This document shows positions 10,662 through 18,472 of a stretch of DNA of 64,000 nt, in pieces; positions within the stretch are counted from its first letter, which is position 1; each line of letters opens with the position of its first letter. Below the pieces are notes generated by a model that was not told where the DNA came from, made no database searches, and saw only the letters and a list, made by a program, of their open reading frames with translations. Origin of the DNA: Nocardioides malaquae (lineage in GTDB: Bacteria > Actinomycetota > Actinomycetes > Propionibacteriales > Nocardioidaceae); contig NZ_JADCSA010000006.1 in the NCBI RefSeq assembly GCF_015070385.1, forward strand, positions 1 to 64,000. Reading direction: 5' to 3'. The position numbers and the translations under genes are program-made.

Positions 10662-10698
10662 AACCCGATACCCGGACGGACGCCCGCGGTGTCGGGTT
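10662..10698 (-). terminator. Hairpin after the DUF3800-like gene
   Basis: AACCCGATAC and GTGTCGGGTT pair over 10 positions with one wobble, 10 bases beyond the stop of the minus-strand gene at 10708. No T-run is present. Confidence 0.4.
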
Positions 10699-10707
10699 TC
10701 GCGCTTT

Positions 10708-11220
10708 CTACACCTCGATCACCTTCACGAGGCCGCGCACGGTCGATCGGTGCTTGCCCCCTCGTTGCCAGGCCCAGCCGACGGCGTCTGCGATCCACAT
10801 GAGGGGCTCTTCGTGACGTTGCTGATGCCCGAACTGGAAAGGTGGCGTCGTGTGGCCGGCCGCTCTTGCTCCTTGGTGGATCCATGACAGATCGCGTTGG
10901 CGGAGTGACTCGATCGGATCCAGCATGACTCTCCCCAAGCCAGCCGCGCACGCCTCCCGTGAGAGTCGTTGCACGCAACGTTCTCGAGCAACCAAGTCCG
11001 GGACAGTCTCGTGGCAGGCCAATACGAGGACCGAGGGTTGGAGTGCGACGATCCTCTCGAGGATCTCCTTCGCACGCTTCTTCTCGTTCTTCATGTGCAG
11101 GCTCTTCTGGCCTGGGAGCAGGAGGCCGCGCATTGCCCCCCGGGTGGCGTTGACGTCCCCGGTCGGGATGACCGCACACATCACCAGGTACTGCTTGGCG
11201 GTCGACTCATCCACGTACAT
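10708..11220 (-). CDS. DUF3800-like hypothetical protein
   Basis: The 170-residue protein opens MYVDES, a start typical of DUF3800 and related RNase H-fold families where the first acidic residues belong to the putative active site. Further conserved-looking elements are LLPGQKSLHMK and EEPLMWIADAVGWAW near the C-terminus. The pattern resembles a small actinobacterial family that I know only as hypothetical. The frame extends 14 codons upstream to 11262; I prefer the ATG at 11220 because it begins the conserved block and follows a G-rich stretch. It lies directly after the tRNA-Leu, at the edge of the accessory region. No function is claimed. Confidence 0.65.
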   Translation of the reverse strand: MYVDESTAKQYLVMCAVIPTGDVNATRGAMRGLLLPGQKSLHMKNEKKRAKEILERIVALQPSVLVLACHETVPDLVARERCVQRLSREACAAGLGRVMLDPIESLRQRDLSWIHQGARAAGHTTPPFQFGHQQRHEEPLMWIADAVGWAWQRGGKHRSTVRGLVKVIEV

Positions 11221-11433
11221 GTGACCCCCGGGAAACCGGCCCAGCACACTCACACTGCCCACCTCGAGACCACACAGCGATTGGATCGGCTAGGGAGTCT
11301 ATGGAGCTATGACGCTTGTGCGGGCGCGCGTGGCGGGCACGTGAGGTACGCAGCCGGGGGAGTTGCTTGGGAGCGGATCTTGATCGCGTGAGACTTGTTG
11401 TACGGCTCTGACGCGTGGAACCGCGGTCAAGGC

Positions 11434-12663
11434 TCAGACCGCAGCGTGCTCCTGCCTGAAGGCGTCGAACAGCCGGGCAAAGGCTTCCTCCGAGATCACC
11501 GGGATCCCGTAACTCCGGGCCTTGGCCGCCTTTCCGCTCATCGAGTCGGGGTCTGCGCTCACCAGCACCTTCGTCGACTTGGTGACGCCGCCAGAAGCGA
11601 GGCCCGCGGCGACGATCTCGCTGACCCAGGTGTCGCGCGGCTTCGCCATTTCGCCGGTGAAGACGACGCGGTCGCCCGGCGCGAGCGTGAAGGAGGTTGT
11701 CGAAGCGGCGCGCGTGTCAGCCACGGAAGCGGCCCAGGCGAGGGCCTCGTCCACGTAGGGAACACCCAGGCCCAGCGCGGCGGCCACCCGCTCGAGGTCG
11801 ACACGCTCCTCGGGTGTCACCACACCGTCTGCGAGGGCCTCGACCGCGATCGCTCGCAGGTGGTCGTGGTGCAGTCGTGAGATGGTCTCCCGGGTCAGTC
11901 CGCCTGCTTCGGCTGTCTCCTGCAGCGCTCGTCCCTCGGTCACGGAGACGTGGCGGTCCAGAAGTGCCTGACTCAGCAGCAGCAAGTAGGACGCCTCGTC
12001 CTCCGGCGATCCCGGGATCCACGCGGCCTGGAGCACCGAACGCAACCAGACGTGAGGGTCATCCGACGCTGCACCCCGCAGCGCTGTCCTCGGGGCGGGC
12101 CGAGGCACTCGCTGGCCAGGCCAGGCGAAAGAGGCGCTGAGGTCTCGATCAGCCACCCACGACGGGTGCTGCCCCACCATCTCGACGAGGTGAGCCACCA
12201 GACGGCTCGTTGCGCGTGCGTCGTCCAGCGCGGTGTGTGCGTTGACCAACTCGATGCCGAGTGCCTCGCAGCACTGCCACAGGGCGGCTGCCCCGATGGT
12301 CCGTCCGGCCCACCGCATGGAGCAGACCGCCGGGGGATGGTCGAGGTCATGGCCAGCTCGGAGCAGTTCGGCACGGAGGAAGCGCATGTCGAACCACGCG
12401 TTGTGGGCCACGACGGTGCGGCCGGCAACGAGCTCGAGCAGGTGGTCGGTGATGTCAGCGAACCCTGGGGCGTCGAGGACGTCGGCGGCGCGGATGCCAT
12501 GGATGTGTGCCGCGCCGACGTCGCGACCGGGGTTCACCAGCGTCGTCCACTCGTGCTCCACCTGCCCACGGTCGTCGGAGAGCACGACGCCGACCTCGAG
12601 CACCCGATCGGAGCGCTCAGGCATCAGCCCGGTGGTCTCGAAGTCGATGACGGCGTAGGGCAC
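11434..12663 (-). CDS. DnaQ-family 3'-5' exonuclease with TerB-like middle and BRCT domain
   Basis: The 409-residue protein begins with an RNase T/DnaQ (DEDD) domain (about 1-165). It shows ExoI DFETTG, ExoII HNAWFD and ExoIII HTALDDAR, so the catalytic acids are intact. The middle (about 240-310) is a helical, acidic TerB-like region. The last 85 residues form a BRCT domain (GDRVVFTGEM...) of the kind found in DNA ligase. This layout occurs in actinobacterial epsilon-like repair exonucleases. It stands alone and is divergent from the HicB gene. Confidence 0.85.
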   Translation of the reverse strand: MPYAVIDFETTGLMPERSDRVLEVGVVLSDDRGQVEHEWTTLVNPGRDVGAAHIHGIRAADVLDAPGFADITDHLLELVAGRTVVAHNAWFDMRFLRAELLRAGHDLDHPPAVCSMRWAGRTIGAAALWQCCEALGIELVNAHTALDDARATSRLVAHLVEMVGQHPSWVADRDLSASFAWPGQRVPRPAPRTALRGAASDDPHVWLRSVLQAAWIPGSPEDEASYLLLLSQALLDRHVSVTEGRALQETAEAGGLTRETISRLHHDHLRAIAVEALADGVVTPEERVDLERVAAALGLGVPYVDEALAWAASVADTRAASTTSFTLAPGDRVVFTGEMAKPRDTWVSEIVAAGLASGGVTKSTKVLVSADPDSMSGKAAKARSYGIPVISEEAFARLFDAFRQEHAAV

Positions 12664-12762
12664 AGCAACTCCTCAGATCGGCTTGTGCCCATCCTGATCA
12701 GGTCGTCGGAAGCGCGGGCGGTTTTCGAGGAACCTCGTCCGTTGTAGCGGCGCGCTTGAAAG

Positions 12763-12786
12763 AATGGTGTCAATAGTGACACCATT
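12763..12786. promoter_or_regulatory. Perfect 10-bp inverted repeat upstream of hicB
   Basis: AATGGTGTCA and TGACACCATT are perfect inverted arms around ATAG, 41 bases before the hicB GTG and 100 bases from the divergent exonuclease start. HicB antitoxins commonly repress their own promoters through a DNA-binding domain, so this is a probable operator. A TTGAAA hexamer (12756-12761) overlaps its left edge and could be a -35 element. Confidence 0.65.
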
Positions 12787-12826
12787 CGTCGTAACCCAAG
12801 ACCGGCCCCAAGTAGGAGGAATCGAC

Positions 12827-13153
12827 GTGGAGGTCGAGCACTACACCTATCGGGTGCTGTGGTCCGGTGACGATGAGGAGTTCGTGGCCACCGTGGCCGA
12901 GTTTCCGTCCCTGTCCTGGCTGGCAGGGGAGCAGACCGAGGCCCTCTCTGGCCTCATCGCCCTCGTGGACGACGTCGTCGGAGACATGCAGGAGCAGGGG
13001 GAGACGGTGCCCGTCCCGATGGGTGAGCGCCGGTACTCGGGGGAGTTCAAGGTCCGTGTCCCTGAATCGCTCCACCGCGAGCTGGCCATCGCGGCAGCTG
13101 AGGAAGGTGTCAGCCTCAACCGGTTGGCCAGTCGGCGCCTCGCCAGCGCCTGA
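12827..13153 (+). CDS. hicB: Orphan HicB-type antitoxin
   Basis: The 108-residue protein has an N-terminal HicB fold (YRVLWSGDDEEFVATVAEFP...). A C-terminal ribbon-helix-helix follows (KVRVPESLHRELAIAAAEEG...LNRLASRRL), typical of HicB with a DNA-binding tail. The frame opens earlier at 12764, inside the palindrome. GTG at 12827 was chosen because a perfect AGGAGGA lies six bases upstream. No HicA toxin (about 60-80 residues, double-stranded RNA-binding fold) is visible on either side: the hsdR stop follows 14 bases later on the other strand. It may be solitary, or use a distant toxin. Confidence 0.85.
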   Translation: MEVEHYTYRVLWSGDDEEFVATVAEFPSLSWLAGEQTEALSGLIALVDDVVGDMQEQGETVPVPMGERRYSGEFKVRVPESLHRELAIAAAEEGVSLNRLASRRLASA

Positions 13154-13167
13154 TCGACCTGGCGTCG

Positions 13168-16100
13168 TCAGGCCCCTCGGTTCACGTTGGAGTGGACCAA
13201 CTCCCCGAGCAGCTTCACGAGCTTGGCCTTGAAGGTCTCGTCGCTGAAGTACTTCTCGGTCATCTTGGTGTGCGCGTCCCCGGCGTCGAGCACGGCACCG
13301 GTCACGGCGTCCGACAGGTCGGGTGATTCCACGAACTGCTTGGACGTGTTGGCTGCGGCCTGGGAGCGCACGGTGGTGTTCTCGCCAAGCACGGTCACGA
13401 GACCTTCGACCCAGGACCGCTGCTGGCCGGGGGTGAAGTCCTCGCCGTCGAAGAGGGCGTTGACCTTGGCCAGCACCTCCTCGAGCAGCACCATGTGCGG
13501 GTCGCGTGACTGGCCCGACCCGGTGGCGGTCATCGGCTTCAGCGCCACGGCTTCGCCGGAGTTGAGGTCCAGGGTCTGGCCCTTGGCGCGGGCCTGCTTG
13601 ATGTGGGTGAGCTCGACCGAGGAGAGGTCGATGATGTCGGAAGCCTCGGGGCGCACGAGGCGTCCCTTGAGCAGCCGCAGGAACAGCGCGAGCTTTTCCA
13701 GGTCGGGGTCCTCGTAGTTCACGATCTGGCTGAGGAAGTCGTAGAGCCGCACGTAGGAGCCGACGTCCTTGCGGAACAGTTCCAGTTCGTCCACGCGGGC
13801 CTTGTCCTGCGTCGTCTGGGCGGTGTGCCAGGCGTCGGCGAACCGGGCGGCGGCCGACCCGAGCGGTGCGGAGACCGCGCCGTGCTTGCCGTTGAGGTAC
13901 GCGACGGCGAACGCGTCGACCTCGCCTTCGGTGTAGATCCCGGCGTTGTCGAGCTTGGCCTTGAGGTCGTGCACCTGGTCGGGGTCGGTCACGCCGTCGA
14001 TCTGGGCGTCCTTGTAGTAGGGCAGGAACGCCTCGAGGACCTCCTCGGGCTCGTTGACGAAGTCCACGACGTACGTTGTGTCCTTGCCGGCGGAGGGGTA
14101 GGTGCGGTTGAGACGTGACAGGGTCTGCACGGCTGAGACGCCGTCGAGTCGTTTGTCGACGTACATCGCGCACAGCAGCGGCTGGTCGAACCCGGTCTGG
14201 TACTTGTTGGCCACGATCAGCAGCTGGAAGCCGTCGGCGAACGCGGCCGGGATCGGTCGTCCGCGCAGGCCGGAGTTGAGGTTGGCCTCGGAGAAGGGTG
14301 GCTGGACTCCGGGGAACACGACACCGGGTGCCTGCTCGGCGGTCAGCGTCCCGGAGAACGCGACCAGGGTTGCGACGTCGGTGTAGCCGGACGTGGCGAT
14401 GTAGGCGTCGATCGCTTCCTTGTAGCGCACCGCGTGCTCGCGTGAGGAGGTGACGACCATCGCCTTCGCGTGCCCGTCGAGCAGGTGCGCGACGTTGGTG
14501 CGGAAGTGTTCGACGATGATCTGCACCTTCTGCGCGATGTTGGTGGGGTGCAGCGACACCCAGCGCATCAGGTGGCTGGTGGCCTCGGACTCGTCGACCA
14601 GCTTCACGGCCTTGAGGTGTCGCTCCCCCTTGCCGTCACCGTTCCCGGTCGCCTTCTGGGCGATCTGGAACGCGGTGTCGTAGGTGGTGTAGTTGCGCAG
14701 CACGTCGAGGATGTAGCCCTCCTCGATGGCCTGCTGCATCGTGTAGACGTGGAACGGGCGCGGGTTCCCGTCGGCGTCCTTGCGCCCGAAGAGTTCCAGC
14801 GTCTTCGACTTCGGGGTCGCGGTGAACGCGAAGAAGGAGAGGTTCTTCGACTCCGCCCGCTCGGCCATCTCCGCGGCCAGCACGGCTTCGACGTCGATCT
14901 CGCCGCCGTCGTCGAGGTCCTTGGCTTCCTCGGCGGTCAGCACGGCACGCAGCTTCTGCGACGTGCGGCCGGTCTGGGAGGAGTGGGCCTCGTCGGCGAT
15001 GATCGCGAAGTTCTTGCCGGCCAGGCCGGCGTTCTCCCGGATCGCGTCGAGAGCGAACGGGAAGGTCTGCATGGTGACGATGACGATCAGCTTGCCGGCC
15101 AGGAGTTCTTCGGCCAGGAGCCCGGACTTGGAGGTCGCACCAGCCTTGCGTGCTTCGTCGATGTTGATCTGCGCGACCGTGCCGGAGGTGCCTTCGATCT
15201 GCTTGACGGCCTTCTGCAGTTGGTCGTCGAGCACGGTGCGGTCGGTGACCACGATGACGGAGTCGAAGACCTTCTCGTTCGCCTCGTCGTAGAGCGTCGC
15301 GAGCCCGTGCGCGGTCCACGCGATGGAGTTCGTCTTGCCGGAACCGGCGGAGTGTTGGATGAGGTAGTTGTGGCCAGGCCCTTCCTCCGCCACGGTGGCG
15401 AAGAGTTTCGTGACCAGGTCCCACTGGTGGAACCGCGGGAAGAGCAGCGTGGACTTCTTCTCCACTGTCCCCGTCATCGGATCGGTCTCGGTCTTCTCCT
15501 CCAGGTGCATCATCTTGCCGAGGATGTGCAGCCAGGCTTGCGGCGCCAGCACCCGTTCCCACAGGTAGGACGTCGCGGCCTTTCCGGGGACCTGCGGGTT
15601 GCCGGCTCCGCCGTCGCGCCCCACGTTGAAAGGCAGGAAGAACGTCTTGGGGCCCGCGAGCTTGGTCGTCATGGCGACCTCGTCGTTGGAGACCGCGAAG
15701 TGCACCAGGCACCGGTTGCCGAATCCCAGCAACGGCTCCCCGGCCGGGAGGCGGTGCTCCTTGTACTGCTTGATCGCGTGCTCGATCGACTGGGTGTTGT
15801 CGGTCTTCAGCTCCAACGTCGCCACTGGCAGACCGTTGACGAACAGCACGAGGTCGATGCTGTTGGTGTTCTTCGACGAGTAGTACACCTGCCGCATCAC
15901 CCGCAGCCGCATCGACGCATGACGCGCGTTGACCGTCTCGTTGAGCGTGGTTGCCGGCTTGAACTCGGCCATCTTGAACTTGCCCGGGGTCTTCTTGAAC
16001 CCCTTGCGCAGGACGTTGAGAGTGCCGCCGTCGGAGCCGAACGGCGCATCGAGCGTCTTCACGAGCCGGTCGAGCAGCGCCTCCGTGGTCTTGACACGCT

Positions 16101-16302
16101 CGGCCTCAGTCATGGACGGCTTGACGACCTTGGCCCATTCGGCCGGTTGGGTCTCCTTCAGCCACGCCAGGACGTCGGGCACGAACAGTGCCCGGGCCTT
16201 GTCGTAGCCACCCCGCTCGGCGTCGGTGGTGTAGATCCAGCCCTGGGCGTGGAGGGAGTCGCAGATCTCGTCCTCGAAATGCTTTTCGTGCTCGACGCTC
16301 AT
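13168..16302 (-). CDS. hsdR: Type I restriction enzyme, R subunit HsdR
   Basis: The 1044-residue motor and nuclease subunit of a type I R-M enzyme translocates DNA with ATP and cuts unmodified DNA at a distance. The N-terminal nuclease has the ELKTDN motif (the E-x-K of the PD-(D/E)xK fold). The SF2 helicase core has Walker A AGSGKT and Walker B DEAH. The C-terminal helical region binds the methylase core. The frame is open upstream, but ATG at 16302 overlaps the stop of the preceding gene by 4 bases and was chosen. It is the last gene of the hsd operon. Confidence 0.95.
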   Translation of the reverse strand: MSVEHEKHFEDEICDSLHAQGWIYTTDAERGGYDKARALFVPDVLAWLKETQPAEWAKVVKPSMTEAERVKTTEALLDRLVKTLDAPFGSDGGTLNVLRKGFKKTPGKFKMAEFKPATTLNETVNARHASMRLRVMRQVYYSSKNTNSIDLVLFVNGLPVATLELKTDNTQSIEHAIKQYKEHRLPAGEPLLGFGNRCLVHFAVSNDEVAMTTKLAGPKTFFLPFNVGRDGGAGNPQVPGKAATSYLWERVLAPQAWLHILGKMMHLEEKTETDPMTGTVEKKSTLLFPRFHQWDLVTKLFATVAEEGPGHNYLIQHSAGSGKTNSIAWTAHGLATLYDEANEKVFDSVIVVTDRTVLDDQLQKAVKQIEGTSGTVAQINIDEARKAGATSKSGLLAEELLAGKLIVIVTMQTFPFALDAIRENAGLAGKNFAIIADEAHSSQTGRTSQKLRAVLTAEEAKDLDDGGEIDVEAVLAAEMAERAESKNLSFFAFTATPKSKTLELFGRKDADGNPRPFHVYTMQQAIEEGYILDVLRNYTTYDTAFQIAQKATGNGDGKGERHLKAVKLVDESEATSHLMRWVSLHPTNIAQKVQIIVEHFRTNVAHLLDGHAKAMVVTSSREHAVRYKEAIDAYIATSGYTDVATLVAFSGTLTAEQAPGVVFPGVQPPFSEANLNSGLRGRPIPAAFADGFQLLIVANKYQTGFDQPLLCAMYVDKRLDGVSAVQTLSRLNRTYPSAGKDTTYVVDFVNEPEEVLEAFLPYYKDAQIDGVTDPDQVHDLKAKLDNAGIYTEGEVDAFAVAYLNGKHGAVSAPLGSAAARFADAWHTAQTTQDKARVDELELFRKDVGSYVRLYDFLSQIVNYEDPDLEKLALFLRLLKGRLVRPEASDIIDLSSVELTHIKQARAKGQTLDLNSGEAVALKPMTATGSGQSRDPHMVLLEEVLAKVNALFDGEDFTPGQQRSWVEGLVTVLGENTTVRSQAAANTSKQFVESPDLSDAVTGAVLDAGDAHTKMTEKYFSDETFKAKLVKLLGELVHSNVNRGA

Positions 16303-17273
16303 GGGTTCTCTCCGGCCTGCTCCATCAAGGACTCGAATCCGACACTCTCGAGCGCGGCGCGGACGCGGCGCTGGTGGTCGATCAACCAAGCGTTGACGGC
16401 CGGCCACTGGGCCTCGTCCGGCATCGCCGGAAAGGGCGAGGGGATGACCAACCGGCTCGCCTTACGACCCGGCATGGGGTCCCACTCCACATCCGCACCC
16501 AGCAGCACGTCCAGCTGGTCACGCCGCGACAGGAGTGCTTCGTACCGACGGGAGTTCAACGCCTCGTCGTTGGAGCCGAAGTACACCTGCAGGCTCAGAC
16601 CTCGCTTCTGGAACCACATCGTCACGTTGGCGTCGACCACGCCGGTGCGGGTGTCCATCCAGCCGGAGCGTGTCGTACGTCCTCGCGGGACCCAGGACTC
16701 CCGGGTTTCGCGGGCGGCGAGGAGGAACTGCTCCCAGAAGGCTGTGTAGAAGACAGCCTGCTCACTCACAGCCGCGCTACCGGCGGCCACCTGACGGACC
16801 GTCTTCTCCCAGTCGTTGGGCTGGGCGACCAGCTCGAAGTTCGGCGCCACCGGAGACTCGCCGATCCGCACGACATGGATGACGACACCAAACACGCGGG
16901 TGTTCTCGTCGGTGCGTTCGTTCAACCAATCGATCGCCGCTCGGTGCTCCGGGCGGAAGCCGGTCGTGATCCACACGATCGTGGTCGGATCGGTGCCAGC
17001 GGCGTAGGTGATGATCTGGCCCAGGTGGGTGTGATCTGAGGTCGCTAACTGGTTCTCGACGATCACCCGCTCACCGGTGGTGGTGTCGTGCCCGATCAGG
17101 TCCAGTCGGAAGTTGCCCACCGGGTGCTCGGCTGCCGTGAGCTCCAAGTCCATCCCCAGCAGGTCGCTGAGGACGTCGACGTTGGCCAGAAGCCACGGCG
17201 TGAAGTCGTGGGCCTCGTGGGGCCACACCTCTTGCGGGGTGACGGTGGCCAGGCGGCCGAGCTCGATGGTCAT
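16299..17273 (-). CDS. DUF4268 protein embedded in the type I R-M operon
   Basis: The protein has 324 residues. Residues about 40-130 look like a PD-(D/E)xK nuclease-type fold (RLDLIGHD ... VIVENQL...HLGQIITYAAG), with Asp and Glu in the expected spacing but Gln where the usual Lys stands. The C-terminal half is a DUF4268 domain. It overlaps hsdR by 4 bases and hsdS by one, so it is co-translated with them. DUF4268 proteins are seen near R-M systems, but I know of no established role. It could be a specificity modulator, an accessory nuclease or an immunity factor. Confidence 0.8.
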   Translation of the reverse strand: MTIELGRLATVTPQEVWPHEAHDFTPWLLANVDVLSDLLGMDLELTAAEHPVGNFRLDLIGHDTTTGERVIVENQLATSDHTHLGQIITYAAGTDPTTIVWITTGFRPEHRAAIDWLNERTDENTRVFGVVIHVVRIGESPVAPNFELVAQPNDWEKTVRQVAAGSAAVSEQAVFYTAFWEQFLLAARETRESWVPRGRTTRSGWMDTRTGVVDANVTMWFQKRGLSLQVYFGSNDEALNSRRYEALLSRRDQLDVLLGADVEWDPMPGRKASRLVIPSPFPAMPDEAQWPAVNAWLIDHQRRVRAALESVGFESLMEQAGENP

Positions 17274-18472
17274 CAGTCCTCCGGGATCTCGATCTGACCG
17301 GTGACGGCGGCTGTGATCAGAGCGGCACGCCGTTCCGATGCAAGCTGTTCCAGACGGCGTGCCTCGTCAATCAGCCGATCGATCGACTCAGTCTGCTGTT
17401 CCACCTCTGTGACCACAGATGTCTGGGTCGCCAGGGAAGGCACGGGAACCGCGAGACGGCGAATGTCATCCAACGCAAGTTGGATCTTCGTGCCCCCTGC
17501 CGCACCTTCGTTCAGCTGCCGCTGACCTCGGGTCGTGAGCATCGCCCAGGCAACAAACCGAGGGTCCATCCGACTCTTGTCGAGCCTGCACAGAGCCACG
17601 TGCTGACTCACATATCCGCCAACCCATTGGTCATCAACTACACCAACAGATCCCAGGTACGCGGTGATCGAGAAGAGCAAGTCGTCTGCTTGCAGCTTTG
17701 TGCGCTCTCCCTCAGAGACTCCCGCCGGCAGCGCGACTCTCTGAACATCGCCCCGGAGTTTCACGTTCCGACGCGGCAGGTTCCCGATACGAACGAACCG
17801 GTGACCTTCGTCCGCGTAGTACTCCCCCCAACCTCGAGACCCGCTGGTGAGAAAGTCGATACCCCGCCTCAGTTGCATGACGGGTGCATCTGACGAATCA
17901 AAGAGGGCATCGATCGCCGCCTGCCGTCGCAAGGCCAGCAACTCAACGAGTTTGCGTTGCTCGGAGATGAGAGTGTCGATCTGGGCGGTCTCGCGGTCGA
18001 GGTAGTCCGCGATCGTTTCCTGCGCCCTAGCGCTAGGGAGAGACACTTCAAGGCTCGCAAGATCGCTGGCTGAAAGCTCTGCGAACGTGGTCCCCTTTCC
18101 CAAGGACTTGAGTTCCACGACTCGGCTACTCAGGGACCAAGCGAGGAAGCGGGGTGACACCCGAGATGTGTCAGGAGCGAGGGCAAGGCAGCCCTGGTTG
18201 AAGGCGCTGTCTTGAGCGATGCGGGCCACGTACCCGATCGGGGCACGCTTCGAAATCATGATTGACGAGGCTGGAGCGAGGTTCGAGCCCGCAGCTAGCC
18301 CCTCAGCGGTCAGTGATCTGCCAGTCGCGACAACTTGGCCCCCATGAACTTCACGCAGGTCGGGAGGGGTGACGAAGGGAATGGGGCCATCCCAGTTCTC
18401 CGGGTCGGGCCCTGGGGTGCCACCCCCCAACACTCGGGCAATCCGCCGAATTGGCAGGCGGTTCCAGGTCAC
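17273..18472 (-). CDS. hsdS: Type I restriction enzyme, S subunit HsdS
   Basis: The 399-residue specificity subunit determines the bipartite target. Two target-recognition domains (about 1-140 and 200-340) are each followed by a conserved helix (about 145-195 and 350-395). The first helix contains QETIADYLDRETAQID, and the second repeats the pattern with Glu/Arg-rich heptads. Base composition drops and codon use is less biased in the recognition domains, as expected for variable domains. It overlaps hsdM by 4 bases. Confidence 0.93.
   Translation of the reverse strand: MTWNRLPIRRIARVLGGGTPGPDPENWDGPIPFVTPPDLREVHGGQVVATGRSLTAEGLAAGSNLAPASSIMISKRAPIGYVARIAQDSAFNQGCLALAPDTSRVSPRFLAWSLSSRVVELKSLGKGTTFAELSASDLASLEVSLPSARAQETIADYLDRETAQIDTLISEQRKLVELLALRRQAAIDALFDSSDAPVMQLRRGIDFLTSGSRGWGEYYADEGHRFVRIGNLPRRNVKLRGDVQRVALPAGVSEGERTKLQADDLLFSITAYLGSVGVVDDQWVGGYVSQHVALCRLDKSRMDPRFVAWAMLTTRGQRQLNEGAAGGTKIQLALDDIRRLAVPVPSLATQTSVVTEVEQQTESIDRLIDEARRLEQLASERRAALITAAVTGQIEIPED

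Noticed and set aside
10424-11179. 251-codon minus-strand frame across the tRNA-Leu
   Set aside because: It passes through the tRNA gene and its terminator and is opposite or out of frame to the DUF3800-like gene.
13154-13167. Search for a hicA gene next to hicB
   Set aside because: Only 14 bases separate hicB from hsdR, and no short toxin-like frame was found upstream either.
14470-16749. Very long open frame (over 750 codons) on the plus strand antisense to hsdR
   Set aside because: It is a GC-driven shadow of hsdR: Arg/Gly/Val/His-rich, with no domain pattern, and fully opposite a complete enzyme.
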